DNA of 64,000 nucleotides from Labilithrix sp. (GCA_019637155.1 JAHBWE010000033.1:1-64000), one strand, 5' to 3'; numbered from the stretch's first letter, positions 1 through 9,518 are shown. Notes: generated by a model from the sequence alone, not told the origin. Program-made: numbers and translations.

Positions 1-1
1 G

Positions 2-3000
2 GCGGAGCACCTCCGCGGCGTGAGCGCGATCGCGGACCGCGCGGCCGAGGTCGTGACGCGGCTCCACGTCGTCGCGTCGCGGTGGGAGCTCGCCGCGAAC
101 GTGCTCGCGGAGCGGGCGGCGGCGGCCTCGGACCGCGCGACGAAGATCGCGCTCGGGCTCGAAGAGGCCGCGATCTGGCTCGGTCGCCTCCACGCGCCCG
201 CGCGCGCGCTCGACGCGCTCGCGCGGCTCCCGAAGGACGCGGCCGACGACGCCGCCGTTCGCGCGGCCGCGCTCGAAGCGCTCGAGGCGCTCGGCGACGA
301 CGACCGGCTCCGCGCGCACCTCCACGACATGGCGGCGCGGACGACGGTCGCCGCGGCGAAGGCGCGCCTCTTGCTCCGCGCGGCGGAGCTCGAGGAGCAG
401 CGCGGCGCGGACGAGGCGGCGGTGCGCGCGTACGAAGACGCGCGCGCGGCGCTGCCGGTGGAGCCCCTCGTCGACGAGCGGCTCCGGCGGATCGGCGCGC
501 GCGCGCGCCTCGGCGACGCGTCGGCCGCGCTCGTGTCGCCGCGCGAAGCCGCGATGCGCGTGCTCGATCTGCCGGACGCGCCGCTCGGCTCCGCCGAGCC
601 GCTCCTCGCCTCGGGGGCGCGTGACATCGCGACGCTCCGGCTCGCGGAGCGCATCGCGCGGCGCGCGGGCTCGGGCCCGCAGCTCGCGAACGCGCTCGTC
701 CTCACCGCGGCGGGGCACCCGCACGGGCTCATCGCGATGCGCGCGTACGAGGGGCTCGCCGCGCTCGTCACGTGGACCTTGCCGCAGAGCGACGACGACG
801 AGCCGTGGATGCGCCTCCTCGCGATGGGGAGCCACGACGTCGCGGTGCTCGACACGCTCGTGCGCCGCGCGCGCCATCGCGTCCGCGCGCACGATCCCGA
901 AGCGCTCGAGGCCTGCGTCGTCGCGCTCACCCGGCGCGTCGAGTCGTCGAGCGACGAGACGGAGCGGCTCATGCTCCTCCTCGACCTCGCGCGCCTCCGG
1001 CGTCGCGCGGGCGCGACGCCAGAGGCAGGTGGGGACTGCAAGCGGGCGCTCTCGGTCGACGCATCGAGCCTGACCGCGGCGTGCCTGCTCGTCGAGATCG
1101 CGGCCGAGCTCGGGGACGACGAGGCCGCGATCGTCGCGTCGCGCGCGCTCGCCGCGATCGTGACGAAGCCGGAGACGAAGGCGGAGCTCTTGCGCGACGC
1201 GGGCGACCTCGCGACCGCGCGCGGCGAGCAGGAGCTCGCGGCGAAGCTCTTCGAGGACGCGCTCCTCGCCGATCCGGAGAACGTGCAGATCGCGGCGCGC
1301 CTCGCGGCGCACCAGCGCGCGCGGCAGGCCTTCGGCGATCTCGCGCGCGTCCTCCACCTCGCCCTCGATCGCGCCCGCTCCTCGGAGGCGATCGTGCCGA
1401 TCGCCTCCGAGCTCGCCGACGTCGCGCGGAACGACCTCCGCGATCCCGTCCTCGCGATCGCCGCGCTGGAGCGCCTGCGCCTCGTCTCCCCCACCCACGT
1501 CCCGACGTTGTTCTTGCTCTCGGAGCTCTTCATCGGCCAGCGCGCCTGGGACAAGGCGCTCGTCGCGCTCGCGCAGGCGGTCGAGGCCTCTCACGAGAAG
1601 GGCAACAAATTGGTTGCGCTTTCGGGGCGGGCGAGCATCTTCCGCCGCGTCTTCAACCAGCCCAAGCAGGCCGAGGTCGAGCTCCGGCGCGCGCTCGCGC
1701 TCGACGAGTTCGACACGCGCACGATCCGGAACCTGCTCGACCTCGGGGAGGGGGTCGAGCCGGAGGAGCGCGCCACGCTCCTCGGCCGCTTCGTCTCCGG
1801 TGACATCCCTCCCCTCGACCGGATGCGCGCGCTGCTCGAGCTCGCCGACGCGCGGAGGCTGGTCGGCGACGACGAGGGCGCCGAAGGCGCCCTCGTCGAG
1901 GCGGCGTCGCACTCGCCGGAGCCGTGGATGTTCGAGCACGTGCGCACCGCCGTCGCCGGCGACAACGAGGCGTTCGCGCGCGTCCTCTCGAAGGCGGTCG
2001 CGCGCGCGCACGAGGCGTCGCGCGTGATCGATCCGTCGTGGCTCGTCGGGCTCGGCGTGGTGGAGCTGGACCTCGATCGCCTCGACGAGGCGATCGAGCG
2101 GTTCGAGGAGGCGCTGCGCGCCGATCCCGGGCGCGACGACGCGCGGGTGTACCTCGCCCGCGCGCTCTCGGCGCGCGGGCAGCCGGCGGCGGCGGCGATC
2201 GCGATCACGACGATCCTCGCCTCGCCGCAGCGGCGCGTCGCGGTGGAGCTCGACCTCGTCCGGGCGCTCGAGCAGACGCTCGCGAGCGCGGGGCGGCTCA
2301 CCGAGCGCTGGTCGGCGCGCGAGCTCCGCGGGATCGCGGGGGACCTCAGCGGGGAGGAGCACGGCGAGCTCGAGGCGCACGTCGCGAGCGCGGCGCGCGC
2401 GGAGGCGGAGGGGCTGTCGGCGGCGTTCCTCCGCTCCTCGCTCGTGCCGAACGGGTTCGGGCGCCATCCGATCTGGGACGTCGCCGCGATCGCGGGCGGC
2501 TTCGCCGGCAAGATGGCGCGCGTCGGGCTCACCGAGCAGGGGTCCTCGACGCGCGAGCGGGTGAAGCCGCGGACGCCGCACCCGATCCGGGTGCTCTTCG
2601 ACCGGATGCTCCGCGCCTTCGGCCTCGAGGAGGTGGAGCTCGCCGTCTCCGATCACCTCGTCGTCCCCGCGGTCGCGTGCGAGGACGTGCCGTGGGTCAT
2701 CGCGCCCTCGAGCCTCTCGAACGCCTCGGAGGCGTGGGCGGTCGCCGCGCTCGCGCGGCCGCTCGCGCGCGTCGCGCTCGGCGTCCCGTGGCTCGGCGCG
2801 CTCGCCGCGAACGAGGTCGCCGCGATCCTCGTCGGCACCTCGCGCCTCGTCACGCCGAACGTCAGCGCTCGCCCGCCGGAGCGGATCGAGCCGTTCGTCG
2901 ACGACTTCACGAAGCGCGCGGGGAAGGCGATCGACCGCAAGCGGCGGCGCGCGCTGGAGGAGCTCGAGCCGATGCTGTCGACCGCGCCTCCGTTCGACGA

Positions 3001-3241
3001 CTACGTCTTCGCGGAGTCGGTCGTCACGGCCGAGACGCGCGCGGCGTTCCTGCTCTCGGGGTCGCTCCGCGCGAGCCTCGACGCGCTCGCGACGACCGAT
3101 CCGCCGCTCGGCGAGGCGCTCCGCGCGACGTCGGCGGACGCGCTCGAGGTCGTCTTCGGCCGCAACACCGCGCGGGATCTCGCGACGTTCGCGCTCTCGA
3201 GCGACGCCGTGTCCTTGCGCCGCGGTCTCGCCCGCGTTTGA
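2..3241 (+). CDS. TPR-repeat protein, truncated at the left window edge
   Basis: The reading frame is open to the window edge, so the true start probably lies upstream; the first internal start is the GTG at 20. The protein (at least 1073 aa) is alanine/arginine-rich and made of helix-turn-helix pairs typical of tetratricopeptide repeats. A clear example is the stretch GVVELDLDRLDEAIERFEEA near residue 680, followed by LRADPGRDDARVYLARAL. TPRs are protein-interaction scaffolds. The last ~270 residues are not TPR-like and resemble the C-terminal domain of large soluble myxobacterial TPR proteins of unknown role. I see no signal peptide, but the N terminus may be missing. The partner and function are unknown. 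Confidence 0.85.
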   Translation, partial: AEHLRGVSAIADRAAEVVTRLHVVASRWELAANVLAERAAAASDRATKIALGLEEAAIWLGRLHAPARALDALARLPKDAADDAAVRAAALEALEALGDDDRLRAHLHDMAARTTVAAAKARLLLRAAELEEQRGADEAAVRAYEDARAALPVEPLVDERLRRIGARARLGDASAALVSPREAAMRVLDLPDAPLGSAEPLLASGARDIATLRLAERIARRAGSGPQLANALVLTAAGHPHGLIAMRAYEGLAALVTWTLPQSDDDEPWMRLLAMGSHDVAVLDTLVRRARHRVRAHDPEALEACVVALTRRVESSSDETERLMLLLDLARLRRRAGATPEAGGDCKRALSVDASSLTAACLLVEIAAELGDDEAAIVASRALAAIVTKPETKAELLRDAGDLATARGEQELAAKLFEDALLADPENVQIAARLAAHQRARQAFGDLARVLHLALDRARSSEAIVPIASELADVARNDLRDPVLAIAALERLRLVSPTHVPTLFLLSELFIGQRAWDKALVALAQAVEASHEKGNKLVALSGRASIFRRVFNQPKQAEVELRRALALDEFDTRTIRNLLDLGEGVEPEERATLLGRFVSGDIPPLDRMRALLELADARRLVGDDEGAEGALVEAASHSPEPWMFEHVRTAVAGDNEAFARVLSKAVARAHEASRVIDPSWLVGLGVVELDLDRLDEAIERFEEALRADPGRDDARVYLARALSARGQPAAAAIAITTILASPQRRVAVELDLVRALEQTLASAGRLTERWSARELRGIAGDLSGEEHGELEAHVASAARAEAEGLSAAFLRSSLVPNGFGRHPIWDVAAIAGGFAGKMARVGLTEQGSSTRERVKPRTPHPIRVLFDRMLRAFGLEEVELAVSDHLVVPAVACEDVPWVIAPSSLSNASEAWAVAALARPLARVALGVPWLGALAANEVAAILVGTSRLVTPNVSARPPERIEPFVDDFTKRAGKAIDRKRRRALEELEPMLSTAPPFDDYVFAESVVTAETRAAFLLSGSLRASLDALATTDPPLGEALRATSADALEVVFGRNTARDLATFALSSDAVSLRRGLARV

Positions 3242-3259
3242 TGTGATACGCTGAAGTCG

Positions 3260-4177
3260 ATGCTTCGCTTCTTCGCCGCGGTCACCGCCGGTGCCGCGCT
3301 CGTCCTTGCATCTTCCGGCACGGCGCACGCGTATTGCCGCACGACGACGGTGGGCGTGGCGGCGAACTACAACCCTCAGAACAGCGGCTGCTTCACGGAG
3401 GGGCTCCTCCTCTTCTGGAAGAACGCCTGCGTCAGCTACAGCATCGCGGAGGAGGGGAGCCGCAACGTCTCGTCCGACGACGCGAAGCGCATCATCGACG
3501 CGGCGTTCGCGACGTGGCCCGACCAGACCTGCACCGGCGGCGGCAGCCCCGGCATCGCGGTCACGAACATCGGTAACGCGACTTGCACGACGATCGGCTA
3601 TAACCCGGATTCCCCGAACCAGAACCTCATCGTCTTCCGCGACGACCGCTGGCCCTACAACGACGCGTTCAGCACGCTCGGCCTCACCACCGTGACGTTC
3701 AACGCGGAGACGGGAGAGATCTTCGACGCGGACCTCGAGCTGAACTCGTCGCAGCGGAACCTCTCGACGACGGACGCCGTCCCGGCGAACGGCTTCGACC
3801 TCGCGAGCGTCGTCACGCACGAGGCGGGGCACTTCTACGGCCTGGCGCACGCGACGGATCCGCGGTCGACGATGTTCGCGAGCTACAAGCCGGGCTCGAC
3901 CGCGCTCCGCACGCTGCAGCAAGACGACGCCGACGGCCTCTGCGCGATCTACCCCGACACGAAGACGCGCATCGTCAGCCCGAGCGTGAGCCCGACCGAG
4001 GCGATCGCGGCCGACGCGTGCAACCCGCAGCCTCGGCACGGCTTCACCGCGCTCTGCGTCGAGCCAAAAGAGGAGGAGGGCTGCGCCGTCGCTCCGCGCG
4101 CGAGCGGCAACCTGTCCGCCGTCGCCGGCGTCCTCGGCGCGGGGCTCCTCGCCGCGCGCCGCAAGCGCCGGCGTTGA
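3260..4177 (+). CDS. Secreted matrixin-family zinc metalloprotease with MYXO-CTERM-like anchor
   Basis: A 305-aa protein starting at ATG 3260, 18 bp after the TPR gene. The N terminus is a signal peptide (AAVTAGAALVLASSGTAHA). The zinc-binding helix is HEAGHFYGLAH with His187, His191 and His197 as metal ligands, Glu188 as catalytic base and a glycine in the matrixin position. STMF shortly downstream is the expected Met-turn. Many cysteines fit an extracytoplasmic location. The C terminus has a Cys (EEEGCA), a short hydrophobic helix and RRKRRR, the pattern of the myxobacterial MYXO-CTERM sorting tail. It probably hydrolyses proteins at the cell surface or outside; the substrate is unknown. 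Confidence 0.9.
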   Translation: MLRFFAAVTAGAALVLASSGTAHAYCRTTTVGVAANYNPQNSGCFTEGLLLFWKNACVSYSIAEEGSRNVSSDDAKRIIDAAFATWPDQTCTGGGSPGIAVTNIGNATCTTIGYNPDSPNQNLIVFRDDRWPYNDAFSTLGLTTVTFNAETGEIFDADLELNSSQRNLSTTDAVPANGFDLASVVTHEAGHFYGLAHATDPRSTMFASYKPGSTALRTLQQDDADGLCAIYPDTKTRIVSPSVSPTEAIAADACNPQPRHGFTALCVEPKEEEGCAVAPRASGNLSAVAGVLGAGLLAARRKRRR

Positions 4178-4797
4178 GCGTCTTCCTCATCTCGCCGGCG
4201 CGGCTCGACGGCGTCCGCGCGCGCGCGATCTTCGAGCCGTCCGGGCGGGGAGGGAAGATCGCAAAAGGAGTGAGGACGCGCGAGGGGCTCCCGATCGGGG
4301 AGGTCTTCCAGATGCTCTCCGGGCTCTACTTCCGCGGCAAGCTCGCGTACGCGCGGCGCTTCGCGCGGCCGCCGGAGGGCGCGCTCTGGATCGGGAGCGG
4401 CGCGCTCGTGATCACCGCGAACCGCGGGCTCGTCCCCGCCGAGACGCGCGTGACGATCGAGCACCTCGAGGCCTTCGCCGAGACGGACATCCATCACGCC
4501 GAGCGCCGCTTCCGCGCCCCGCTCGAGCGCGACGCGGCGCTGGTGCGCGACGCGATCGGCGGAGGCGATCGCGTCGTCTTGCTGGGGAGCGTGGCGAACG
4601 CGAAGTACACCGCGCCGCTGCTCGAGGTGTTCGGCGAGCGGCTCCTCTTCCCGCGCGACTTCGTCGGTCGCGGCGACATGAGCCGCGGCGGCCTCCTCCT
4701 CCGCGCGGTCGACGCCGGCGCCGAGCTCCCGTACGTCCCGGTGAAGGGCGCGACGCTGAAGGGCGCCCGCCCGCCGAAGCTCGCGCCGCGCCGCTAG
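4174..4797 (+). CDS. Conserved hypothetical protein, TTG start coupled to the metalloprotease
   Basis: A 207-aa soluble protein. I place the start at TTG 4174 because it overlaps the metalloprotease stop (TTGA) and gives a natural beginning, SVFLISPARLDGVRA; the open frame extends further upstream but only as an overlap with the protease gene. The sequence has mixed alpha/beta character with the segments GEVFQMLSGLYFRGKLAYA and VVLLGSVANAKYTAPLLEVF. No membrane segment, signal peptide or catalytic motif is evident. I do not recognise the family with confidence. The overlap suggests co-translation with the protease. Confidence 0.75.
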   Translation: MSVFLISPARLDGVRARAIFEPSGRGGKIAKGVRTREGLPIGEVFQMLSGLYFRGKLAYARRFARPPEGALWIGSGALVITANRGLVPAETRVTIEHLEAFAETDIHHAERRFRAPLERDAALVRDAIGGGDRVVLLGSVANAKYTAPLLEVFGERLLFPRDFVGRGDMSRGGLLLRAVDAGAELPYVPVKGATLKGARPPKLAPRR

Positions 4798-4800
4798 GCG

Positions 4801-5409
4801 CTACTGGTCCGCCTGCTCGTGGCGCTGGTAGATGAGCTCCGCGCACTGGCGCCACTCCGGCTCGTCGCTCGCGTAGCACGCGTAGCCGTAGACCAGCGCC
4901 ATCGCCGGGAGCGGGATGTCGTCGATGACCTCGAGGATCCCCTCCGGCGTCATCGGGATGCCGCCTTTGTCCATGAGGTCGCCGAGCGAGTCGCGCTTCA
5001 CCGCGCGCGTCGTGTCGAGGAGCTTCGTCGGATCGATGCGGAGGCCCGTCACCGTTCCGAGGAGGCGGAGGCGCCCCTTCTCCCTGTCGTCGAGCTTGCC
5101 CGCGCGGAAGGCGACGGCGGCGCCGGCCGCGGTGAGCAGCGTGAAGACGAACGCGCCGGCGACGAGCTCGCCGGACAGGAGCGTGAGGAGCGGGAGCGCG
5201 AGGCCGAGGGCAGGGAGCCAGGTCCGCGCGTAGCCGAGGCCGACGCTGCGCCAGTCGGTCTTCACCTTCATCGGACCGAGCGGGTTCGTGACGCTCGCGC
5301 GGGCCGCCGAATTGGATGTAATATACAATGATTCGACGGGGAGCAGCGCCGCGACGAACTTCGTCGCGACGTAGTGGCCGTCGACCTCGTCGACGCGGCC
5401 GAAGATCAT
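4801..5409 (-). CDS. Hypothetical membrane protein with two hydrophobic segments
   Basis: A 202-aa protein. The chosen ATG at 5409 overlaps the stop of the DUF2277 gene as ATGA, so the two are probably translationally coupled; the 18 upstream in-frame codons are rejected for that reason. Two adjacent hydrophobic helices (WLPALGLALPLLTLLSGELV and GAFVFTLLTAAGAAVAF) at about residues 70-105 form a hairpin in the membrane, flanked by soluble regions. The C-terminal part is acidic and Cys-containing. The family is not recognised. It converges with the plus-strand gene ending at 4797. Confidence 0.8.
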   Translation of the reverse strand: MIFGRVDEVDGHYVATKFVAALLPVESLYITSNSAARASVTNPLGPMKVKTDWRSVGLGYARTWLPALGLALPLLTLLSGELVAGAFVFTLLTAAGAAVAFRAGKLDDREKGRLRLLGTVTGLRIDPTKLLDTTRAVKRDSLGDLMDKGGIPMTPEGILEVIDDIPLPAMALVYGYACYASDEPEWRQCAELIYQRHEQADQ

Positions 5410-5708
5410 CCGGTCGCGAGCTCCTTGCCGCGGGCGCGGATGCGCGACTCGCGCGTTTGCCACCGCGCCTTGGCCTTCTCGCGCTCGCCCTCGCGCGTGC
5501 GCGGGCTGCCGCGCTCGGGGAGGCGCTCGAGGAGCCGCGTCGTCGCCGCGGTCACGGCGAGGACGGCGCGCTCGACCTCGCCCGCCTCGTCTTTCGCGAG
5601 CTTCGAGATGCCCGCCACCTTGCGGACGTATTGGAGCGCGGCCGCGCGGATCTCCTCGGGGGTCGTCGGCGGCTGGAAGTTACGGAGGACGCGGATGTTC
5701 CGGCACAT
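5406..5708 (-). CDS. DUF2277 family protein
   Basis: A 100-aa protein starting at ATG 5708. Its first ~65 residues match the small DUF2277 family: it opens with MCRNIRVLRNFQPPTTPEEI and continues with RAAALQYVRKVAGISK and an acidic/aromatic helix. The cysteine at position 2 followed by RNIR is the family hallmark. The C terminus is a lysine/arginine-rich tail. The function of DUF2277 is unknown. Its stop overlaps the start of the downstream membrane protein by four bases (ATGA). The 14 upstream in-frame codons to 5750 look spurious. Confidence 0.85.
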   Translation of the reverse strand: MCRNIRVLRNFQPPTTPEEIRAAALQYVRKVAGISKLAKDEAGEVERAVLAVTAATTRLLERLPERGSPRTREGEREKAKARWQTRESRIRARGKELATG

Positions 5709-5758
5709 GCTCGCCCCCTCGGGGTTACGAGCGCTCCGGCCCACAGTCAAATGCGATG

Positions 5759-6121
5759 TCAGCGCTTGCCGTGCGTGCGGGGCTTTCGGCGCGGGAGGTG
5801 AGGGCGCGCTGCGGTCGCGGTCGGATCGGGCTCGCGCGGCGCGGCGGCGGCGGGCTTGGCGCGCTCGGGCTCGGTCGGGGCCGGCATCACCGGCGGGGTC
5901 GGGCTCACCGCCACGTGGCTCGGGCGCGGGACGTCCTCTTCCGGCGCCGCGGCGGCCGGCTTCACCGCGCCGATGCCGATCCGGAAGACGACGGCGATCG
6001 CGATGACGGCGCCGATGAAGACGAGCGGCGTGTTGGCGACGGCGGCGCCGAGCCGATGCTTCAGACGGGAGGAGATCCGCACGGCGAGGTCAGACGGTCG
6101 TGCTCCCGGAAAAGTTCCCAC
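5759..6121 (-). CDS. Small single-span membrane protein with Pro/Ala-rich tail
   Basis: A 120-aa protein from GTG 6121. One transmembrane helix (LVFIGAVIAIAVVFRIGIGA, residues ~33-53) follows a basic N terminus, giving an N-in/C-out prediction. The remainder is Pro/Ala/Glu-rich, ending in an Arg/Lys-rich tail, with low complexity. It diverges from the zinc-ribbon gene at 6156 across 34 bp that must hold both promoters. No family is recognised. Low complexity and the GTG start make the exact extent uncertain. Confidence 0.6.
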   Translation of the reverse strand: MGTFPGARPSDLAVRISSRLKHRLGAAVANTPLVFIGAVIAIAVVFRIGIGAVKPAAAAPEEDVPRPSHVAVSPTPPVMPAPTEPERAKPAAAAPREPDPTATAARPHLPRRKPRTHGKR

Positions 6122-6155
6122 GATCGTCAGGGAGACGTCTAAAGTCCCCCGCGAG

Positions 6156-6434
6156 ATGAAGCGAAAGCCGAAGCTGACGAAGCGGGAGCGGAAGGCGTTG
6201 CAGCCGTCGCGGCCGCAGCCTCGAGGCCACGATCACCAGCACATTCATTGCATTGCGTGTGGCCGCCACATCGAGCCGCAGGAGTTCGAGGCGCCCGCGA
6301 CGGCGACCGCGCTCACGTGCGACCACGGCTCGAACTTCCCGGCTTGCGTCCGCTGCGTGCCCAAGGCCCAGCAGCTCATCGCCGAGCACGACCGCACGAA
6401 CACCCCCGTCAAGACGGCCCCCGCCTTTCACTGA
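6156..6434 (+). CDS. Small zinc-ribbon-like protein
   Basis: A 92-aa protein starting at ATG 6156 with a strongly basic N terminus (MKRKPKLTKRERKAL). It has two Cys pairs, CIAC after a His-rich stretch (HDHQHIH) and CVRC near residue 62, preceded by another Cys (LTCDHG). This arrangement fits a four-cysteine metal site. The upstream open frame to 5856 is an overlap with the divergent gene and is rejected. It probably binds zinc; whether it contacts nucleic acid or protein is not evident. A GC-rich hairpin lies just after the stop. Confidence 0.75.
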   Translation: MKRKPKLTKRERKALQPSRPQPRGHDHQHIHCIACGRHIEPQEFEAPATATALTCDHGSNFPACVRCVPKAQQLIAEHDRTNTPVKTAPAFH

Positions 6435-6446
6435 GTCTCCCTTGTT

Positions 6447-6468
6447 CGAGAGGGGCCAGCCCCTCTCG
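6447..6468. terminator. GC-rich hairpin between convergent genes
   Basis: A 9-10 bp inverted repeat (CGAGAGGGG / CCCCTCTCG around a tiny loop) lies between the zinc-ribbon gene (+) and the histidine kinase gene (-). There is no T-run, so it could be a bidirectional terminator aided by Rho or only a transcript-stabilising hairpin. The following bases up to 6546 are further G/C palindromes. Confidence 0.4.
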
Positions 6469-6546
6469 AGCTCTCCCCGCCGGGGCCTCTCCGCGCGCGG
6501 AGCGCGCTGCGCCGCCCCGGGCCCCCGAGAGGGCGACCGGGGGGGG

Positions 6547-9387
6547 TTATGCTCTGACGCCGCCCGGGGTGACGATGTGTGCTCGCGTGAGCAGCGGGCC
6601 GATCGTGCGTACGAGCTCCTCGACCGTCATCGGCTTGGGGAGGACGTGGCGGATGCCGAGCCGCTCGGCCGCGAGCCAGTCCTCGTTCCGGACGAAGCCG
6701 GTGACCATCACGATCGGCAGGTCGTCGCGGATCTCCAGCACGGCGTCCGCGAGGTCGGCCCCCGAGAGGCCCGGCATCGAGATGTCCGTGATCAGGACGT
6801 CGAAGTCGTCGGGACGCGCCCGGAACTCCCGCAGCGCGAGGACCGGATCGGTGTGGCCCGTCACGGTGTGCCCGAGCCTCTCGAGCGCGCGCTTCGCGAG
6901 GTAGACGAGGGCGTCCTCGTCGTCGACGTAGAGGACGCGCGCGGCCCCGGGCGACGGCGCGGCTGGCGCGACGACGGGAGCGGGCGCGGCGGCGGGGAAG
7001 AAGAGCGTGAACGTCGTCCCGACGTCGGGCGTGCTCTCGAGCGCGATCGCGCCGTCGTGCGCCTTCACGATGCCGTGGACGGTCGAGAGGCCGAGGCCAG
7101 TCCCTTCGCCGTGCGGCTTCGTCGTGAAGAACGGATCGAAGACGCGCCTCGTCGTGGGCTCATCCATCCCGCAGCCGTCGTCGCGGACGCTCAACGAGAC
7201 GTAGTCTCCGGGGCGCAGATCGGGCGACGGCATGGACGCGTCCGCCTCGAAGCGGCGCCGGCCGAGCTGGACCTCGATCGCGCCGCTTCGGCCCTGCATC
7301 GCGTGCGCGGCGTTCGTCGCGAGGTTCATCACCACCTGATGGATCTGGACCGCGTCGGCGACGACGTGAGGCGCCGGCTCGTAGCGGCGCCTCAGCTCGA
7401 CGCCGGCGGGGAGCGTCACGCGCACGAGCTCGAGGGCCTCGTCGACCACCGCGCGGAGGTCGAGCACGTCTCGATCCGGCGCCTGCTCGCGGCTGAACGT
7501 CAGGATCCGGCGCACGAGCTCCGTCGCCTGGCGCGTCGCCCGCTGGAGCGCGTGGAGGCTCTCGCGGCACGCGGTCGGGTCCTCGACGTCGAGGAGCGCG
7601 AGCTCCGCGTTGGCGTTCACGACGGCGAGCACGTTCTTGAAGTCGTGCGCGATGCCGGCCGCGAGCGTGCCGAGGGACTGGAGGCGCTGGCCCTGCTGCA
7701 GCTGGCCCTCGAGGCGCCGTCGCTCCTCCTCGGCCGCGCGGCGCGCGGTGACGTCGTGGACCGTGCCGACGAGGTGCGTCGCGCGGCCTTGCGCGTCGAC
7801 GACGGGCGACACCGACACCTCGCCGTGCTTCACGCCGGACGGGTAGCGGGTGATCTCGTCCCAGGTCACGCCGCGCCCGGTGCGGATCGCCTCCTCGTAT
7901 TTCTCGCGGACGAAGGACAGCGACGGCTCCGGGATCACCTCGTCGATCGTCTCGCCGATCACGTCGCGCTCGCTCAGCCCGGTCATCGCGAGGAACGCGG
8001 GGTTCACCGACAAGAACCGGAAGCGCCGCTCCTCTTCGACGCCGAGGTAGAAGATGGCGTCCTCGACGAGGCTGTAGATCTGCGCGCGGAGGGCCTCGCC
8101 GGCGTGGACGGCCTCCTCCATCCGGCGGTGCTCGGTCAGCTCGATGTCCATGCAGACGTAGCAGCGCTCGGTCTTCGTGAACGGGATCTCGAAGACGGTC
8201 GACAGCAGGTACCCCGTCGTCCCGTCCACGCGGCGGTAGCGGAACTCTCGCGGCTCGACCTTCTCGCCCCGCGCCGCCGCGCGCCGGCACTCGGCGAAGA
8301 CCGACTCTTCCGCCGGGGTGAAGAACCCGAGCTCGACGAGCGTCTTGCCGATCGCCGCGCCGGGCGCCCATCCGAAGAGGCGATCCGACGCGCGGTTGCA
8401 GAAGAGGATGCGCCCTTCGGCGTCGTACCACTGGATCGCCACGTCGGGCGTGTGCTCGACGACGCTGCGCAGGCGCGCCTCGCTCTGCCGGAGGTCGACC
8501 TCCGTCTGGGCGCGGTCGAGGTGGGCGGAGACGATCCCGGCGACGGAGGTGAGGAGGTCGCGCTCCTCTTCGAGGAACGGGTGCTCGTCGTGGTAAGCGA
8601 TCTCGATCGTCCCCCTGCTCGAGCCCGTGACGAGCGGCGCCTCCAGCGTCCACGGCGTCTCGGCGAAGCCGGCGCTCGCCAGCGTCGTCCCCAGCCAGCG
8701 GACGCGCGCCGCGCAGGTGTCCGGTCGCGTCCACGCCTGCGGGAGCAGCTCGACGACGGCGCGGAGCGTCTCGACGTCCACCTCGCGCGCGTCTTGCAAC
8801 AACCGCGAGCAGCGGTGGAGGAGGGTGAGCTCCTTCACGCGCTCGTCGAGGACGCGGACGAGCCGGCGCCGCTCGTCCTCCGATCGCTCGCGCAGGATCG
8901 CGATCGCGGCGAGGTGCGTCGCCGCGTCGACCCACTCCATCTCGATCTCCGTCGGACGCCGCGGCTCGCGGTAGTAGATGGCGAACGTGCCGAGCACCTT
9001 GCGCTCCGGCGAGAAGATCGGCGTCGACCAGCAGGCGCGCAGCCCGAACGGGAGCGCGAGCGCGCGGTAGCGCTCCCAGTTCGGGTGGACGGCGATGTCG
9101 TCCACGATCACGCGCGCGCCGAGGTACGCCGCCGCGCCGCACGAGCCCTCCCCCGGCCCGATCGGGAGCCCGTCGAGCCGCGCCGAGTACGCCGGCGGCA
9201 GGCTCGGCGACGCCGCGTGGCGCACGCAGCCATGCTCGCCGTCGAGGAGCAGGACGGAGCAGACCAGATCGTCCCCCTGTCGCTCGATGAGACGCACGAT
9301 CTGCTCGAGGACGTCACCGGCCGGCGCGTCGTACGCGATCCGCTCGAGGATCTCGCGCTGCCCCCGCTCGAAGCCGGCCCCCTGCAT
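6547..9387 (-). CDS. Hybrid sensor histidine kinase (GAF-GAF-like-PAS-PAS-HisKA-HATPase-REC)
   Basis: A 946-aa cytosolic sensor kinase with no membrane segment. Residues ~15-165 form a GAF domain; ~170-290 a second GAF-like region; ~300-425 and ~440-570 two PAS domains (VVEHTPDVAIQWYDAEGRIL; YSLVEDAIFYLGVEEE). The dimerisation helix carries the phospho-acceptor His581 in GIAHDFKN. The ATPase domain shows N-box LATNAAHAM, G1 DDGCGM, the F-box FDPFFTTK and G2 GTGLGL. The C-terminal receiver has DD near 840, Asp868 (LITDISMPG) and the conserved Lys in LPKPM. It would autophosphorylate and pass phosphate to its own receiver. The input signal and downstream partner are not in view. Confidence 0.95.
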   Translation of the reverse strand: MQGAGFERGQREILERIAYDAPAGDVLEQIVRLIERQGDDLVCSVLLLDGEHGCVRHAASPSLPPAYSARLDGLPIGPGEGSCGAAAYLGARVIVDDIAVHPNWERYRALALPFGLRACWSTPIFSPERKVLGTFAIYYREPRRPTEIEMEWVDAATHLAAIAILRERSEDERRRLVRVLDERVKELTLLHRCSRLLQDAREVDVETLRAVVELLPQAWTRPDTCAARVRWLGTTLASAGFAETPWTLEAPLVTGSSRGTIEIAYHDEHPFLEEERDLLTSVAGIVSAHLDRAQTEVDLRQSEARLRSVVEHTPDVAIQWYDAEGRILFCNRASDRLFGWAPGAAIGKTLVELGFFTPAEESVFAECRRAAARGEKVEPREFRYRRVDGTTGYLLSTVFEIPFTKTERCYVCMDIELTEHRRMEEAVHAGEALRAQIYSLVEDAIFYLGVEEERRFRFLSVNPAFLAMTGLSERDVIGETIDEVIPEPSLSFVREKYEEAIRTGRGVTWDEITRYPSGVKHGEVSVSPVVDAQGRATHLVGTVHDVTARRAAEEERRRLEGQLQQGQRLQSLGTLAAGIAHDFKNVLAVVNANAELALLDVEDPTACRESLHALQRATRQATELVRRILTFSREQAPDRDVLDLRAVVDEALELVRVTLPAGVELRRRYEPAPHVVADAVQIHQVVMNLATNAAHAMQGRSGAIEVQLGRRRFEADASMPSPDLRPGDYVSLSVRDDGCGMDEPTTRRVFDPFFTTKPHGEGTGLGLSTVHGIVKAHDGAIALESTPDVGTTFTLFFPAAAPAPVVAPAAPSPGAARVLYVDDEDALVYLAKRALERLGHTVTGHTDPVLALREFRARPDDFDVLITDISMPGLSGADLADAVLEIRDDLPIVMVTGFVRNEDWLAAERLGIRHVLPKPMTVEELVRTIGPLLTRAHIVTPGGVRA

Positions 9388-9518
9388 CGTCCATCCATAC
9401 CACGAAGCGGTCGTGCGGTTCTGTCGAACATGCCGGTAATCCCAAATGGGAAATTCAAAAAGCGATTATCTTTATGCGATTAGTGGGGCCCGCCGGTTTG
9501 GGGTAGCCTCGCGAGACC
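9388..9518. promoter_or_regulatory. Divergent promoter region with an AT-rich core
   Basis: This 131-bp gap separates the histidine kinase (-) from a lipoprotein gene (+). A stretch around 9436-9484 (AATCCCAAATGGGAAATTC and following bases) is strikingly AT-rich for this genome, as expected of promoters. A small dyad CCCA-AA-TGGG lies inside it. No individual -35/-10 pair can be assigned confidently. Confidence 0.4.

Noticed and set aside
6253-9483. 1076-codon plus-strand open frame opposite the histidine kinase
   Set aside because: It is Arg/Asp/Ala-rich with no domain and mirrors a gene with clear kinase motifs; a side effect of high GC.
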